This document shows, piece by piece, positions 1 through 8,641 of a DNA stretch of 64,000 nt (positions are counted from its first letter, which is position 1; every line of letters begins with the position of its first letter). The translations under genes were made by a program, and so were the position numbers. The notes under the pieces are model-generated. The model saw only the letters and a list, made by a program, of their open reading frames with translations. It did no database searches and was not told the origin of the DNA. Source of the DNA: Ruegeria sediminis. Its GTDB lineage: Bacteria; Pseudomonadota; Alphaproteobacteria; Rhodobacterales; Rhodobacteraceae. The stretch spans positions 744,001-808,000 of the forward strand of contig NZ_VCPD01000001.1 of assembly GCF_005938215.1 (NCBI RefSeq), given 5' to 3'.

Positions 1-82
1 ATACTCACCGGTTTCCACTCCCCAAAAACAGCGAGGCGGGTTTTGGCAAGCATTTGAAACAACTCAACAGCAAATTGCATGG

Positions 83-119
83 AAAAAGCCCGCGAACCAC
101 AGGTGTGATTCGCGGGCTT
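83..119 (-). terminator. Rho-independent terminator downstream of ccr
   Basis: Perfect 11-bp inverted repeat (AAGCCCGCGAA at 86-96, TTCGCGGGCTT at 109-119). On the minus strand it is followed by a run of T complementary to the A-run at 83-87. It lies just after the ccr stop codon, so it most likely ends the ccr transcript. The first 82 bases of the window show no gene. Confidence 0.8.
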
Positions 120-143
120 CTCATTTGACTGATCCGATCCGGT

Positions 144-1430
144 TCAGCCGCGCGCGTCGAGAACTTCTTCGAGCGTCCGCAAGCCGGTGCGCGGCGATTG
201 CACCAGCACCGACATGTTGCCCGGCTTGTGTTCGTTGCGCATCATCTTCATGTGCGCCTCGGGAAGGTCGCCCCAGGTGAAAACCTCGGACATGCACGGA
301 TCCAGACGGCGCTCGACCATCAGTTGGTTGGCTGCCGACGCCTGTTTCAGATGCGCGAAATGCGAGCCTTGCAGACGCTTCTGGTGCATCCACATGTAGC
401 GCACGTCGAAGGTCAGGTTGTAGCCGGTGGTGCCGGCGCAGATCACGACCATACCGCCCTTCTTGACCACGAAAGTCGAGACAGGAAAGGTGCTTTCGCC
501 GGGGTGTTCGAAGACCATGTCGACGTTCACACCCTTGCCCGTAATATCCCAGATCGCCTTGCCGAACTTGCGGGCTTCCTTGAACCATTCCGCATATTCG
601 GGCGAGTTGACCGTGGGCAACTGGCCCCAACAGTTGAAGTCCCGGCGGTTGATCACGCCCTTGGCGCCCAGCCCCATGACGAAGTCGCGCTTGCTTTCGT
701 CCGAGATCACGCCGATCGCGTTGGCGCCGGCCGTGTTGATCAACTGGATCGCATAAGAACCCAGACCGCCCGACGCGCCCCAGACCAAGACGTTCTGGCC
801 GGGCTTCAGATCGTGCGGCTCGTGGCCGAACAGCATCCGGTATGCGGTCGCCAGCGTCAGGGTGTAACAGGCGCTTTCTTCCCAGGTCAGGTGCTTGGGA
901 CGCGGCATAAGCTGTTGCGCCTGAACGTTGGTGAACTGGGCGAAGGAACCGTCGGGGGTTTCATAGCCCCAGATGCGCTGACTCGGCGAATACATCGGAT
1001 CGCCGCCGTTGCATTCCTCGTCGTCGCCGTCGTCCTGGTTGCAGTGGATCACCACCTCGTCGCCGACCTTCCAGCGCTTGACCTTGTCGCCCACGGCCCA
1101 GACGATGCCGGACGCGTCGGATCCGGCGATGTGGAAATCCGCGCCATGCACGTCGAACATGCTGATCGGAACGCCCTTAGAGGCCCAGATGCCGTTGTAG
1201 TTCACGCCCGCGGCCATCACCAGGACCAGCACCTCGTGGCTGTCCAGTTCCGGCACATCCACCACCTCGAGCTGCATCGCCTTGGCCGGTTCGCCCTGGC
1301 GCTCCTTGCGGATCGCCCACGCGTACATCTTCTTGGGCACATACCCCATCGGAGGGATTTCGCCCATTTCATAGAGGTCTTTTTCGGGCGCTTCGTACGA
1401 TGCGATCCCACCGTCAGTGTCCAAAGCCAT
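144..1430 (-). CDS. ccr: Crotonyl-CoA carboxylase/reductase
   Basis: A 428-residue medium-chain dehydrogenase/reductase protein. Crotonyl-CoA carboxylase/reductase uses NADPH and CO2 to turn crotonyl-CoA into ethylmalonyl-CoA, the key step of the ethylmalonyl-CoA pathway for acetate assimilation. Visible features are a GroES-like N-terminal half, the nucleotide-binding motif WGASGGLGSYA near residues 217-227, and the conserved QGSHFAH segment near the C-terminus. Length fits the family. The ATG is preceded by a strong AAGGAGG. The next pathway enzyme, ecm, lies 1.6 kb away on the other strand. A simple quinone oxidoreductase is less likely because of the long N-terminal extension and the ecm neighbour. 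Confidence 0.95.
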   Translation of the reverse strand: MALDTDGGIASYEAPEKDLYEMGEIPPMGYVPKKMYAWAIRKERQGEPAKAMQLEVVDVPELDSHEVLVLVMAAGVNYNGIWASKGVPISMFDVHGADFHIAGSDASGIVWAVGDKVKRWKVGDEVVIHCNQDDGDDEECNGGDPMYSPSQRIWGYETPDGSFAQFTNVQAQQLMPRPKHLTWEESACYTLTLATAYRMLFGHEPHDLKPGQNVLVWGASGGLGSYAIQLINTAGANAIGVISDESKRDFVMGLGAKGVINRRDFNCWGQLPTVNSPEYAEWFKEARKFGKAIWDITGKGVNVDMVFEHPGESTFPVSTFVVKKGGMVVICAGTTGYNLTFDVRYMWMHQKRLQGSHFAHLKQASAANQLMVERRLDPCMSEVFTWGDLPEAHMKMMRNEHKPGNMSVLVQSPRTGLRTLEEVLDARG

Positions 1431-1544
1431 GCTGGCCTCCTTCGTTCAAGATCCTTGCCGCAACGCAGAATCGCGGCCTTCCATAGGATGAGATATTTGT
1501 CCGAACGCAACAATGCAATAGTTTTTCTGCCGTATTTTGAAATT

Positions 1545-2942
1545 TTATAACCCTGCGACTGCAGAAACGCCTTTCGCTCCCGCAGAATCAAGCGGGTCGG
1601 GGTCACCAAGCAGGTGTGCCACGGATTTGGCATAGTACTCCATCAGGTAGCCACGATCCGTCGCGGGGCCCAGATCACCGCCATTCCGTGACAGGATTCG
1701 TCGTTCGACAAGTTGTTCGATCGCGGCTGCGATGGCTACGCCGTCCTGACCGGCCCAAACGCCCTTTTCGCGCATGAGTTCCGCAATCCGCGCCTTCAGA
1801 TCGGTTTCCGGCATCGCGCCTTGTGATTTGACAAGCCAGCACGCCACCGGGGCCGGCACCAAGGGCACGGCCGCGCCAATCCTCGACATCAGGTCGCGCG
1901 CAAGCGGCGTCATCACCTCGCCCGTCCGACCGGTTTGGAATTCGCGCAGCGAAATCGGAGTTCCGTATCGCACGGATGCCAAGCCGAACCTGCGGTAGCG
2001 TCCGATCACGCGCCGCCACAGTTGCTTGAGAAACCACCGCGAAATCACCCCGATTCTTGCCCGAAACCGTTTTTCCTTTCGCGTGGCCGCTGCGGTCAGA
2101 ATCGTGTCTTCCAGCACGCGGTCGTAATTCAGGGCCACCGGCACGAAGACGACATCCCGCTCTGCGGTATCGGCACCTTCGATGATGTACTTCAACAACC
2201 CAAGCTTCGGCCTGCCCAATCCCCCCGTCAGGCTCAGTCCGCCTTCGGGGAACATCGCCTGGGTGACGCCGGCCCTTGTCGCGTGACGGACGTAACAGGC
2301 CAACACCTGGCGGTAGAGATCGCTGCCCGACTTGCGCCGGATGAAGTAGGCGCCCATGGCACGGATCAGGCGGCTCAGCGGCCAGACGCGCGCCCATTCC
2401 CCGACGGCATAGGACAATGCCGATTGCCGGGCCGCCAGGTAAGTCACCAGGACATAGTCCATGTTGCTGCGGTGGTTCATGACGAACACGACCGTCGCGT
2501 CCGGATCTATCTCGGCCAACGCCTTTTCATCCTGATAGCTCAGGCGGACATCGTAGAAGGCATTGCTCAGCAGCCGCGCTGCGCGAATGGCGAAACTGAA
2601 ATAGGTGAAGGCCGAGAAGGACGGAACGATCTCGCGCGCATAGCCGCGCGCCTGCTCGAATGCCACCGCTTCGGGGATGCCGTTCTCGATCGCATGATCC
2701 TGGACCGCCTGTCCGACCTGAGGGTCGTAGATCAGCCGCTGGATCATGTCGTGCCTGCGCGCCAGCTTGAAGGGGCGAATCGGCCGCTCCAGCCTCAGGT
2801 TCAGCCGCGCGACGGCCTTTTCAAGGCGGCGGCGAAAGAACCAGCGAACCGACGGAAACAGGAAATGCGACGCGAACGTGACTGCGGCGAACAGCACGAT
2901 CAGCACAAAGAGCCACAGCGGGAGTTCCACGGTCCTGGTCAT
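1545..2942 (-). CDS. PlsB-like glycerol-3-phosphate/lysophospholipid acyltransferase
   Basis: Acyltransferase of the PlsB/PlsC superfamily, probably acylating glycerol-3-phosphate or a lysophospholipid at the inner membrane. The HX4D catalytic motif is visible as NHRSNMDYV and the phosphate-binding motif as FPEGGLSLTG. One hydrophobic segment (LPLWLFVLIVLFAAV) sits right after the proposed start. An in-frame ATG 18 codons upstream (2996) is also possible. I chose 2942 because the membrane segment then begins within a few residues and a GGCAGG stands upstream. The product is 465 residues, shorter than enterobacterial PlsB (about 800). The gene lies between ccr and ecm and shares the divergent control region with ecm. 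Confidence 0.8.
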   Translation of the reverse strand: MTRTVELPLWLFVLIVLFAAVTFASHFLFPSVRWFFRRRLEKAVARLNLRLERPIRPFKLARRHDMIQRLIYDPQVGQAVQDHAIENGIPEAVAFEQARGYAREIVPSFSAFTYFSFAIRAARLLSNAFYDVRLSYQDEKALAEIDPDATVVFVMNHRSNMDYVLVTYLAARQSALSYAVGEWARVWPLSRLIRAMGAYFIRRKSGSDLYRQVLACYVRHATRAGVTQAMFPEGGLSLTGGLGRPKLGLLKYIIEGADTAERDVVFVPVALNYDRVLEDTILTAAATRKEKRFRARIGVISRWFLKQLWRRVIGRYRRFGLASVRYGTPISLREFQTGRTGEVMTPLARDLMSRIGAAVPLVPAPVACWLVKSQGAMPETDLKARIAELMREKGVWAGQDGVAIAAAIEQLVERRILSRNGGDLGPATDRGYLMEYYAKSVAHLLGDPDPLDSAGAKGVSAVAGL

Positions 2943-3012
2943 CCGTGCAGCCTGCCACCATTCACGTGCCGTCACAATCTGCAGAAAGACTTCCATGCCG
3001 CAATGCAGCGAA

Positions 3013-3041
3013 TTGACATGTCCCGAAAATTGCGCTTTAGA
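3013..3041 (+). promoter_or_regulatory. Predicted sigma-70-type promoter of ecm
   Basis: TTGACA at 3013-3018, a 17-base spacer, and TTTAGA at 3036-3041. The -35 box is perfect and the spacing optimal, which is uncommon in a GC-rich alphaproteobacterium. It ends about 45 bases before the ecm ATG, leaving room for a short leader. Prediction from sequence only. Confidence 0.6.
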
Positions 3042-3086
3042 ACATCAATACGAAATATTATTGCCCATCAATCCGAGAGGCCCCAA

Positions 3087-5054
3087 ATGACGCAGATGCA
3101 GAAAGATCGTCCCTGGCTGATCCGGACCTATGCCGGTCACTCCACCGCCAAAGCCTCGAACGAGCTTTACCGCAGCAATCTCGCCAAGGGGCAGACCGGG
3201 CTTTCGGTCGCCTTCGATCTGCCGACGCAGACCGGCTATGACAGTGACCACACGTTGGCGCGGGGCGAGGTCGGCAAGGTGGGCGTTCCGATCTGCCATC
3301 TGGGCGACATGCGCGTTCTGTTCGACCAGATCCCGCTGGAGCAGATGAACACCTCGATGACCATCAACGCCACGGCCCCCTGGTTGCTGGCGCTCTACAT
3401 CGCGGTGGCCGAGGAACAGGGCGCGGACGTTTCCAAGCTTCAGGGCACCGTTCAGAACGACCTGATCAAGGAATACCTGAGCCGGGGCACCTACGTGTGC
3501 CCGCCGAAACCGTCCCTGAAGATGATCGCGGACGTGGCCGAGTACTGCTACACCAATGTTCCGAAATGGAACCCGATGAACGTGTGCTCGTACCACCTGC
3601 AAGAGGCAGGTGCGACGCCCGAGCAGGAACTTGCCTTTGCGCTGGCCACGGCACAGGCGGTGTTGGACGAACTGCGTCCGCGCGTCCCGCCCGAGGACTT
3701 CCCGGCGGTGGTCGGCCGCATATCGTTCTTCGTGAACGCCGGCATCAGGTTCGTGACCGAGATGTGCAAGATGCGGGCCTTCGTCGATCTTTGGGACGAG
3801 ATCTGCGAGAAACGCTATGGCGTCACCGACCCGAAATTCCGCCGTTTCCGCTATGGCGTGCAGGTCAATTCGCTGGGACTGACGGAACAGCAGCCCGAAA
3901 ACAACGTCTATCGCATCCTCATCGAAATGCTGGCGGTGACGCTGTCGAAGAAAGCGCGCGCCCGCGCCGTGCAACTGCCTGCCTGGAACGAGGCGCTGGG
4001 TCTGCCCCGCCCCTGGGATCAGCAATGGTCTATGCGCATGCAGCAGATCCTGGCTTATGAAACCGATCTGCTGGAATACAGCGACCTGTTCGACGGCAAT
4101 TCCGCGGTCGATGCCAAGGTCGAGGAATTGAAACAGGGCGCGCGCGCGGAACTGGCCAACCTCGATTCCATGGGCGGTGCAGTGGCGTCGATCGAATACA
4201 TGAAATCGCGCCTGGTGGATTCGAATGCCGAGCGCCTGAACCGGATCGAACGCAACGAGACCATCGTGGTCGGCGTCAACAAATGGACCGAAGGCGAAGC
4301 ATCGCCTCTTCAGACCGAAGACGGCGGCATCATGGTCGTCGACCCGGCAGTGGAACAGGAACAGATCGCCCGCCTTGGCGAATGGCGCGCCGGGCGTGAC
4401 GACAGAGCCGTCGAAACCGCTCTGGCAGCACTGCGCGACGCCGCCAGAACCGGCGCCAACATCATGGAACCCTCGATCGCCGCGGCCAAGGCGGGCGTGA
4501 CGACCGGCGAATGGGCCGAAGAGATGCGCAAGGCCTATGGCACCTATCGCGGCCCGACCGGCGTGTCCGGATCCGTGTCGAACAAGACTGAAGGCCTGGA
4601 GGATTTGCGCGCTGCGGTAGACGCCGTCAGCGACAAGCTGGGCCGCCGCCTGAAATTCCTGGTCGGCAAACCGGGACTCGACGGCCACTCCAACGGGGCC
4701 GAGCAGATTGCGTTCCGGGCACGCGATTGCGGAATGGACATTTCCTACGAAGGCATCCGCCTTACGCCCGAGGAAATCGTTTCCGCGGCCATCGAAGACG
4801 GCGCCCATATCGTCGGCCTGTCGATTCTGTCGGGAAGCCATGTTCCGCTGGTCGAAGACGTCATGAACCGCCTCCGCGCGGCCGGTCGGGATGATATCCC
4901 CGTCGTTGTGGGCGGCATCATTCCCGAAGACGACGCAGCCAAATTGAAAGCCATGGGCGTTTCGAAAATCTATACGCCCAAGAATTTCGAATTGAATGCG
5001 ATCATGAGCGATATCGTCACGCTGGTCAGCGCCAAGGATATTGCAGCGGAATAA
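3087..5054 (+). CDS. ecm: Ethylmalonyl-CoA mutase (B12-dependent)
   Basis: A 655-residue adenosylcobalamin-dependent acyl-CoA mutase. The large N-terminal TIM-barrel domain (for example GLSVAFDLPTQTGYDSD) is followed by a C-terminal B12-binding domain with DGHSNG at 532-537; His534 is the expected lower axial cobalt ligand, and VVGGIIP follows. Ethylmalonyl-CoA mutase converts (2R)-ethylmalonyl-CoA to methylsuccinyl-CoA, straight after Ccr. The closely related methylmalonyl-CoA mutase is usually longer (about 700 residues), so length and the ccr neighbour favour Ecm. The reading frame stays open more than 1 kb upstream, across the antisense acyltransferase gene. The ATG at 3087, after GAGAGG and the promoter, gives the family length. 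Confidence 0.93.
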   Translation: MTQMQKDRPWLIRTYAGHSTAKASNELYRSNLAKGQTGLSVAFDLPTQTGYDSDHTLARGEVGKVGVPICHLGDMRVLFDQIPLEQMNTSMTINATAPWLLALYIAVAEEQGADVSKLQGTVQNDLIKEYLSRGTYVCPPKPSLKMIADVAEYCYTNVPKWNPMNVCSYHLQEAGATPEQELAFALATAQAVLDELRPRVPPEDFPAVVGRISFFVNAGIRFVTEMCKMRAFVDLWDEICEKRYGVTDPKFRRFRYGVQVNSLGLTEQQPENNVYRILIEMLAVTLSKKARARAVQLPAWNEALGLPRPWDQQWSMRMQQILAYETDLLEYSDLFDGNSAVDAKVEELKQGARAELANLDSMGGAVASIEYMKSRLVDSNAERLNRIERNETIVVGVNKWTEGEASPLQTEDGGIMVVDPAVEQEQIARLGEWRAGRDDRAVETALAALRDAARTGANIMEPSIAAAKAGVTTGEWAEEMRKAYGTYRGPTGVSGSVSNKTEGLEDLRAAVDAVSDKLGRRLKFLVGKPGLDGHSNGAEQIAFRARDCGMDISYEGIRLTPEEIVSAAIEDGAHIVGLSILSGSHVPLVEDVMNRLRAAGRDDIPVVVGGIIPEDDAAKLKAMGVSKIYTPKNFELNAIMSDIVTLVSAKDIAAE

Positions 5055-5063
5055 TTCCCCCTG

Positions 5064-5094
5064 TTTTTCCATTCCAAATTGAGGGATGGAAAAA
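5064..5094 (+). other. Hairpin between ecm and the H-NS-like gene
   Basis: Inverted repeat of 12-base arms (TTTTTCCATTCC and GGGATGGAAAAA) around a 7-base loop, with one G-T pair. It lies just after the ecm stop but has no T-tract on its downstream side. It may protect a 3' end or weakly attenuate transcription rather than act as a classical terminator. Confidence 0.5.
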
Positions 5095-5163
5095 GATCCT
5101 AAATGGATTAACGTGGCCGCGACGCGCCGCGTTAATCTGAATATTTCCGAAATGGAGCGAGTA

Positions 5164-5481
5164 ATGGGGATTGAACTGACCAAAATGTCGCGCAAGGAAC
5201 TGCTTGAATTGCGTGAAAACATTGATCTGGCATTGAAAAACGCGGAGCAAAGAGAACGGCGCGAAGCATTGGAAGCTGCCGAAAAAGCGGCCGCGCAGTT
5301 CGGATTTTCGCTTTCCGAGCTTTCCGGAGAAGCGCGCCGCAGCACCAAGGGGACCAAGGCGAAACCAAAATACCGCAACCCTGGCAATCCCGAACAAACC
5401 TGGACCGGACGCGGGCGCAAACCGCAGTGGATTCACGATGCGCTGAAAGCGGGCGCCGATATTTCGGATCTGGAAATCTGA
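5164..5481 (+). CDS. H-NS-like nucleoid protein (HvrA/Spb type)
   Basis: A 105-residue H-NS family DNA-binding protein. The N-terminal half is a charged helical oligomerisation region (residues 5-45). The C-terminal DNA-binding core holds TWTGRGRKPQW at 79-89, the family's AT-hook-like minor-groove motif. In Rhodobacter, HvrA and Spb of this type modulate photosynthesis and nitrogen genes; the target here is unknown. The frame is open from 5086, but the ATG at 5164 has GGAG six bases upstream and gives the usual length of about 105. The upstream stretch overlaps the hairpin after ecm. It is 18 bases ahead of deoD and may be co-transcribed with it. Confidence 0.85.
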   Translation: MGIELTKMSRKELLELRENIDLALKNAEQRERREALEAAEKAAAQFGFSLSELSGEARRSTKGTKAKPKYRNPGNPEQTWTGRGRKPQWIHDALKAGADISDLEI

Positions 5482-5499
5482 CCGGAGCCGGGTCTCGAA

Positions 5500-6213
5500 A
5501 TGACAATTCACATTGGCGCCCAGAAAGGCGACATAGCAGAAACCGTTTTGCTGCCCGGCGATCCCTATCGCGCTAAATGGGCTGCGGAAACATATTTGTC
5601 CGAAGTGAAACAGGTGAACAGCGTTCGCGGAATGCTGGGATTCACCGGAACCTGGAAAGGGAACCGGGTCAGCATTCAAGGAAGCGGGATGGGGATGCCC
5701 TCGCTCTCGATCTACGTGAATGAACTGATCCGCGATTTCGGGGCGAAAACGCTGATCCGCATCGGGTCTTGCGGCGCCATGCAGGACAGCGTGAAATTGC
5801 GCGACGTCATTCTTGCAATGACTTCGACAACGCTCAGCACACCGTCGCGCGGAATTCTGAAGGAACTGAATTTCGCGCCCTGCGCGGATTGGAGCCTGCT
5901 GCAGGCGGCGGCGCAGGCGGCGCAGGCCAAGGGGACACCCACGCATATCGGCGGCATCTATTCCTCGGACGTGTTCTATGACGAACGCCCCGACCTGAAC
6001 GAACAGATGGTGCGGCACGGCATTCTGGGGGTCGAGATGGAGGCCGCAGAACTCTATATCCTTGCCGCGCGGCACAAATGCCGGGCGCTGGCGGTGCTGA
6101 CCGTTTCAGATCACCTGCTGACGGGCGAGGCGCTGCCATCGGCCGACCGGGAACAGAGCTTTGGCGACATGGTCGAGATCGCGTTGCAGGCCGCATTCCC
6201 GAATGCGGCCTAA
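5500..6213 (+). CDS. deoD: Purine-nucleoside phosphorylase, DeoD type
   Basis: A 237-residue hexameric-type purine-nucleoside phosphorylase. It splits purine (deoxy)ribonucleosides with phosphate to free base and (deoxy)ribose-1-phosphate in cytosolic purine salvage. Visible family features are [11 protein letters not shown] near 17-27 (phosphate-binding Arg), RIGSCGAM at 87-94, the nucleoside-binding VEMEAAELY at 178-186, and TVSDHLLTG with Asp204, at the same number as the E. coli catalytic Asp204. Length matches E. coli DeoD (239). A GGAG precedes the ATG. No other nucleoside genes are nearby. Confidence 0.95.
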   Translation: MTIHIGAQKGDIAETVLLPGDPYRAKWAAETYLSEVKQVNSVRGMLGFTGTWKGNRVSIQGSGMGMPSLSIYVNELIRDFGAKTLIRIGSCGAMQDSVKLRDVILAMTSTTLSTPSRGILKELNFAPCADWSLLQAAAQAAQAKGTPTHIGGIYSSDVFYDERPDLNEQMVRHGILGVEMEAAELYILAARHKCRALAVLTVSDHLLTGEALPSADREQSFGDMVEIALQAAFPNAA

Positions 6214-6253
6214 GCTGCACACGCGCTGATCCAAGTAACAAAAAACGGCTGCG

Positions 6254-6281
6254 ACGGGCGGAGGCGTCTCTGCCCGTTTCC
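6254..6281 (+). terminator. Probable terminator after deoD
   Basis: A 10-base stem (ACGGGCGGAG paired with CTCTGCCCGT, one G-U pair) around a GCGT loop, followed by TTCC. It lies between the convergent deoD and DUF1989 genes. The T-tract is short, so the call is moderate. Confidence 0.5.
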
Positions 6282-6294
6282 CCTTCGTCTTGCC

Positions 6295-7146
6295 CTAGCG
6301 CCCGTGCGTCCGGTCGTAGCCGCTCGGTGCGGGACTCTCCCACCCGGACAGCGATCCCTCCTCGGGCGCGAAGGTCTCGACCAGCAACGGATGACACGAA
6401 GCCACGTCCGAGGAATGCTCGGACGAGCAATCACCGCCCGGACAGGCGCTGAGATTGCCCAACAGATCGATCTCGGCAAAGAACTCGAGATAGTCACCGG
6501 GCCGAACGGGCGAAGCTTTCATGAAATATTGCCCGGTATCGCGAGTGAAGCCCGTGCACATGAAGACGTTGAGAACATCGTGGACATGGGGTTCCGCCTC
6601 GGTCAACGGGATCCTCAGGTGATCGGCCAGCGCCCGGGTCAGGTTCGAATGGCAGCAATGGTGATATTGCGTTCCCGCCAGCAAGTTGCCCGTGTAGGGG
6701 TCGCAGCGCGTGCCGATCACATCATGCACCGAACCTCCGAACGGATCGACCCCGTACCAGTCCAACGTGTCGGCCACGATGGTCGCCATCGGACGCATGT
6801 GGGGAAAACTGGACCACATGCGGTCGCCTGTGGTGATGTGGGTGCCGTGCAAGGCCCGCGTCTTGCCGGAATAGAACCGTTCTGAAAGGTCGCTCCGGTT
6901 CCAAAGGTTCAGATCACCTACCTGCGGCCCTCCGACCGACGTGATCCGAAAGAAATGCCCGGCCGGCACTTCGAAGCAGAGGGCGTCACGGGCCCGGACC
7001 AGCACTTCGCCGGTCTTGGTCGCACCTTCCCGGGCCGCGCGATAGAGCGCGAGATCCGGTTGTGGCAGCGTTTCGGTCGGGTAGCAGATCACCGGAGCCA
7101 CGGCACGGCGCGCAACGGCATCGGAGGGAGCGGAGAATTTGGTCAT
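6295..7146 (-). CDS. DUF1989 / urea-carboxylase-associated family protein
   Basis: Protein of 283 residues with the DUF1989 (urea carboxylase-associated) fold. Family members often sit in urea or amine degradation clusters, but their reaction is not firmly known and no urea genes are close here. Recognisable segments are GHFFRITSVGGPQVGDLNLWN, PHMRPMATI, HDVIGTRCDPYT, HHCCHSNL and the Cys-rich CPGGDCSSEHSSDVASCHPL near the C-terminus. The many Cys and His residues suggest metal binding. A GTG codon 25 codons upstream (7221) could extend the protein, but it has no ribosome-binding site. The ATG at 7146 begins MTKFSAP and fits better. It runs convergent with deoD. Confidence 0.75.
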   Translation of the reverse strand: MTKFSAPSDAVARRAVAPVICYPTETLPQPDLALYRAAREGATKTGEVLVRARDALCFEVPAGHFFRITSVGGPQVGDLNLWNRSDLSERFYSGKTRALHGTHITTGDRMWSSFPHMRPMATIVADTLDWYGVDPFGGSVHDVIGTRCDPYTGNLLAGTQYHHCCHSNLTRALADHLRIPLTEAEPHVHDVLNVFMCTGFTRDTGQYFMKASPVRPGDYLEFFAEIDLLGNLSACPGGDCSSEHSSDVASCHPLLVETFAPEEGSLSGWESPAPSGYDRTHGR

Positions 7147-7261
7147 GGCCAACCTTGCTGGTTCGGGTTTGTCGCAGGCTGACATTGTTCCCGCCACGTG
7201 AGAAGCCCTGATTTCAATCACGCGTGACGATCGAGCGGTATTCGGTCCGGTAAGGGTCGGC

Positions 7262-7456
7262 TCACTGGTCCCTGCCCCGCAGGCACCGGCGTGGCTCGGC
7301 TTCGCCCGGCTGTTCGGCGCCGCAAAAGGCGCACCGCCAAACGCCCGCGGACCGGTGCAGCCGCCAGCGGCAGTTTCGCGTCAGGTTGGAGGTGCGAGAG
7401 CGCCAGACGAAATAGGCGAGAACGCCGAGAGCGAGGGCGACTAGAAGCACAGGCAT
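7262..7456 (-). CDS. Small membrane protein with Cys pair
   Basis: A 64-residue protein. Residues 1-19 form one hydrophobic segment (MPVLLVALALGVLAYFVWR), followed by a basic stretch (LTRNCRWRL) and a CxxC-like WRCAFCGAEQ, then RRCLRG. The pattern of one membrane anchor plus a small Cys-rich cytoplasmic tail looks familiar from uncharacterised Rhodobacteraceae proteins; that is memory, not a search. The ATG at 7456 has AGGGAC close upstream; an in-frame ATG at 7474, with AAAGG before it, would add six residues. The four Cys could bind zinc. Function unknown. Confidence 0.6.
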   Translation of the reverse strand: MPVLLVALALGVLAYFVWRSRTSNLTRNCRWRLHRSAGVWRCAFCGAEQPGEAEPRRCLRGRDQ

Positions 7457-7562
7457 GTCCCTGCTCTGCCCCATCAACCTTTCGAAAGCAACCTGCTGCG
7501 TCGCGGCGACAAGCCGCCTTCGGGCAGCTTGTCGACAGGAACACGGGGCTCCGTTACGAATT

Positions 7563-7709
7563 TCAGGCGGCGTTGGCGTATTCGAACAGTTCGGGCTCGC
7601 GGTCCGAGACAGGTTGTACGGGTTCGGGCGTGTAATAGGCCCAGGCCTGCTCAAGCAGCTTCAGGGCTTCGGCGGCCGAGACTTTCGGTGCGGTACGTGC
7701 GGTTTTCAT
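7563..7709 (-). CDS. Conserved small protein, 48 residues
   Basis: Short open frame starting MKTARTAPKVSAAEALKLLE and ending ELFEYANAA. It is acidic towards the end and rich in Ala and Glu. The segment LKLLEQAWAYYTPEP is likely helical. AGGAT stands about nine bases before the ATG. I believe similar short proteins occur widely in Rhodobacteraceae, but cannot prove it here. It lies between the small membrane protein gene and the end of the sdh operon, all on the minus strand, with about 140 non-coding bases before sdhB. No function is known to me. Confidence 0.6.
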   Translation of the reverse strand: MKTARTAPKVSAAEALKLLEQAWAYYTPEPVQPVSDREPELFEYANAA

Positions 7710-7804
7710 GGGTGTGATCCTGTTTTGAGTTCATCACCCCTCCCTGCCGGCAATCTAGGTACCTGACAGGGTGGTTGCACCGCATATTTCTGCAACCTGG
7801 TCAT

Positions 7805-7829
7805 GCACTTGCCGCAACGCGGCAAGTGC
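7805..7829 (-). terminator. Strong hairpin after sdhB
   Basis: Perfect 11-bp stem (GCACTTGCCGC / GCGGCAAGTGC) with a 3-base loop, 21 bases after the sdhB stop. There is no T-run on the minus strand, so it may stabilise the sdh mRNA 3' end or help Rho-dependent stopping rather than terminate alone. Confidence 0.5.
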
Positions 7830-7849
7830 TGCTTATCTTGCGCGATCCG

Positions 7850-8629
7850 TCAGACCGTACGCTCGACCATCATCTTCTTGATCTCGGCGATTGCCTTGGC
7901 CGGGTTCAGCCCCTTGGGGCAGGTCTTGGCGCAGTTCATGATCGTGTGACAGCGATAGAGCTTGAACGGATCCTCAAGCTGATCCAGACGCTCACCCGTC
8001 GCCTCGTCCCGGCTGTCGATGATCCAGCGATAGGCGTGCAGCAGAGCGGCGGGGCCCAGATAGCGGTCGCCGTTCCACCAGTAGCTCGGACACGAGGTCG
8101 AACAGCTGGCGCACATCACGCATTCATAGAGACCGTCGAGTTTCTTGCGGTCCTCGATCGATTGCTTCCACTCCTTTGCCGGCCGGTTGGTCTTGGTTTC
8201 CAGCCAAGGCATGATCGACGCGTGCTGCGCATAGAAATGCGTCAGGTCGGGAATCAGGTCCTTGACCACCGGCATGTGCGGGAGCGGATAGATCTTCACG
8301 TCGCCCTTGATCTCGTCCATGCCGTAGATGCAGGCCAGCGTGTTGATCCCGTCGATATTCATCGCGCACGAGCCGCAGATTCCCTCGCGGCACGAGCGGC
8401 GGAACGTCAGGGTCGGGTCGATCTCGTTCTTGATCTTGATCAGGGCGTCCAGAACCATCGGTCCGCATTCGTCCATATCGACGAAATAGGTGTCGACCCG
8501 CGGGTTCTGCCCGTCATCCGGGTTCCAGCGGTAGATCTGAAACTTGCGGACATTGGTCGCGCCTTCGGGCCGGGGCCATGTCTTGCCCGTGGTGATGCGC
8601 GAATTCTTCGGGAGGGTCAGTTGTACCAT
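7850..8629 (-). CDS. sdhB: Succinate dehydrogenase iron-sulfur subunit
   Basis: A 259-residue iron-sulfur subunit of complex II, passing electrons from SdhA to ubiquinone at the inner membrane. The N-terminal ferredoxin domain carries Cys80, Cys85, Cys88 and Cys100 for the 2Fe-2S centre ([10 protein letters not shown] and TLAC). The C-terminal domain carries [11 protein letters not shown] (170-180) and [14 protein letters not shown] (227-240) for the 4Fe-4S and 3Fe-4S centres. It is the last gene of sdhCDAB, 12 bases after sdhA. All cluster ligands are present, so the gene looks intact. Confidence 0.98.
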   Translation of the reverse strand: MVQLTLPKNSRITTGKTWPRPEGATNVRKFQIYRWNPDDGQNPRVDTYFVDMDECGPMVLDALIKIKNEIDPTLTFRRSCREGICGSCAMNIDGINTLACIYGMDEIKGDVKIYPLPHMPVVKDLIPDLTHFYAQHASIMPWLETKTNRPAKEWKQSIEDRKKLDGLYECVMCASCSTSCPSYWWNGDRYLGPAALLHAYRWIIDSRDEATGERLDQLEDPFKLYRCHTIMNCAKTCPKGLNPAKAIAEIKKMMVERTV

Positions 8630-8641
8630 GGGTTCCTCTCC

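Noticed and set aside
1935..3086. Long in-frame extension upstream of the ecm ATG
   Set aside because: It runs antisense through the acyltransferase gene, has no family similarity and would precede the promoter. The family length fits the ATG at 3087.
5064..5094. Hairpin after ecm as a Rho-independent terminator
   Set aside because: The arms begin with T and end with A, and no T-run follows the stem on the plus strand.
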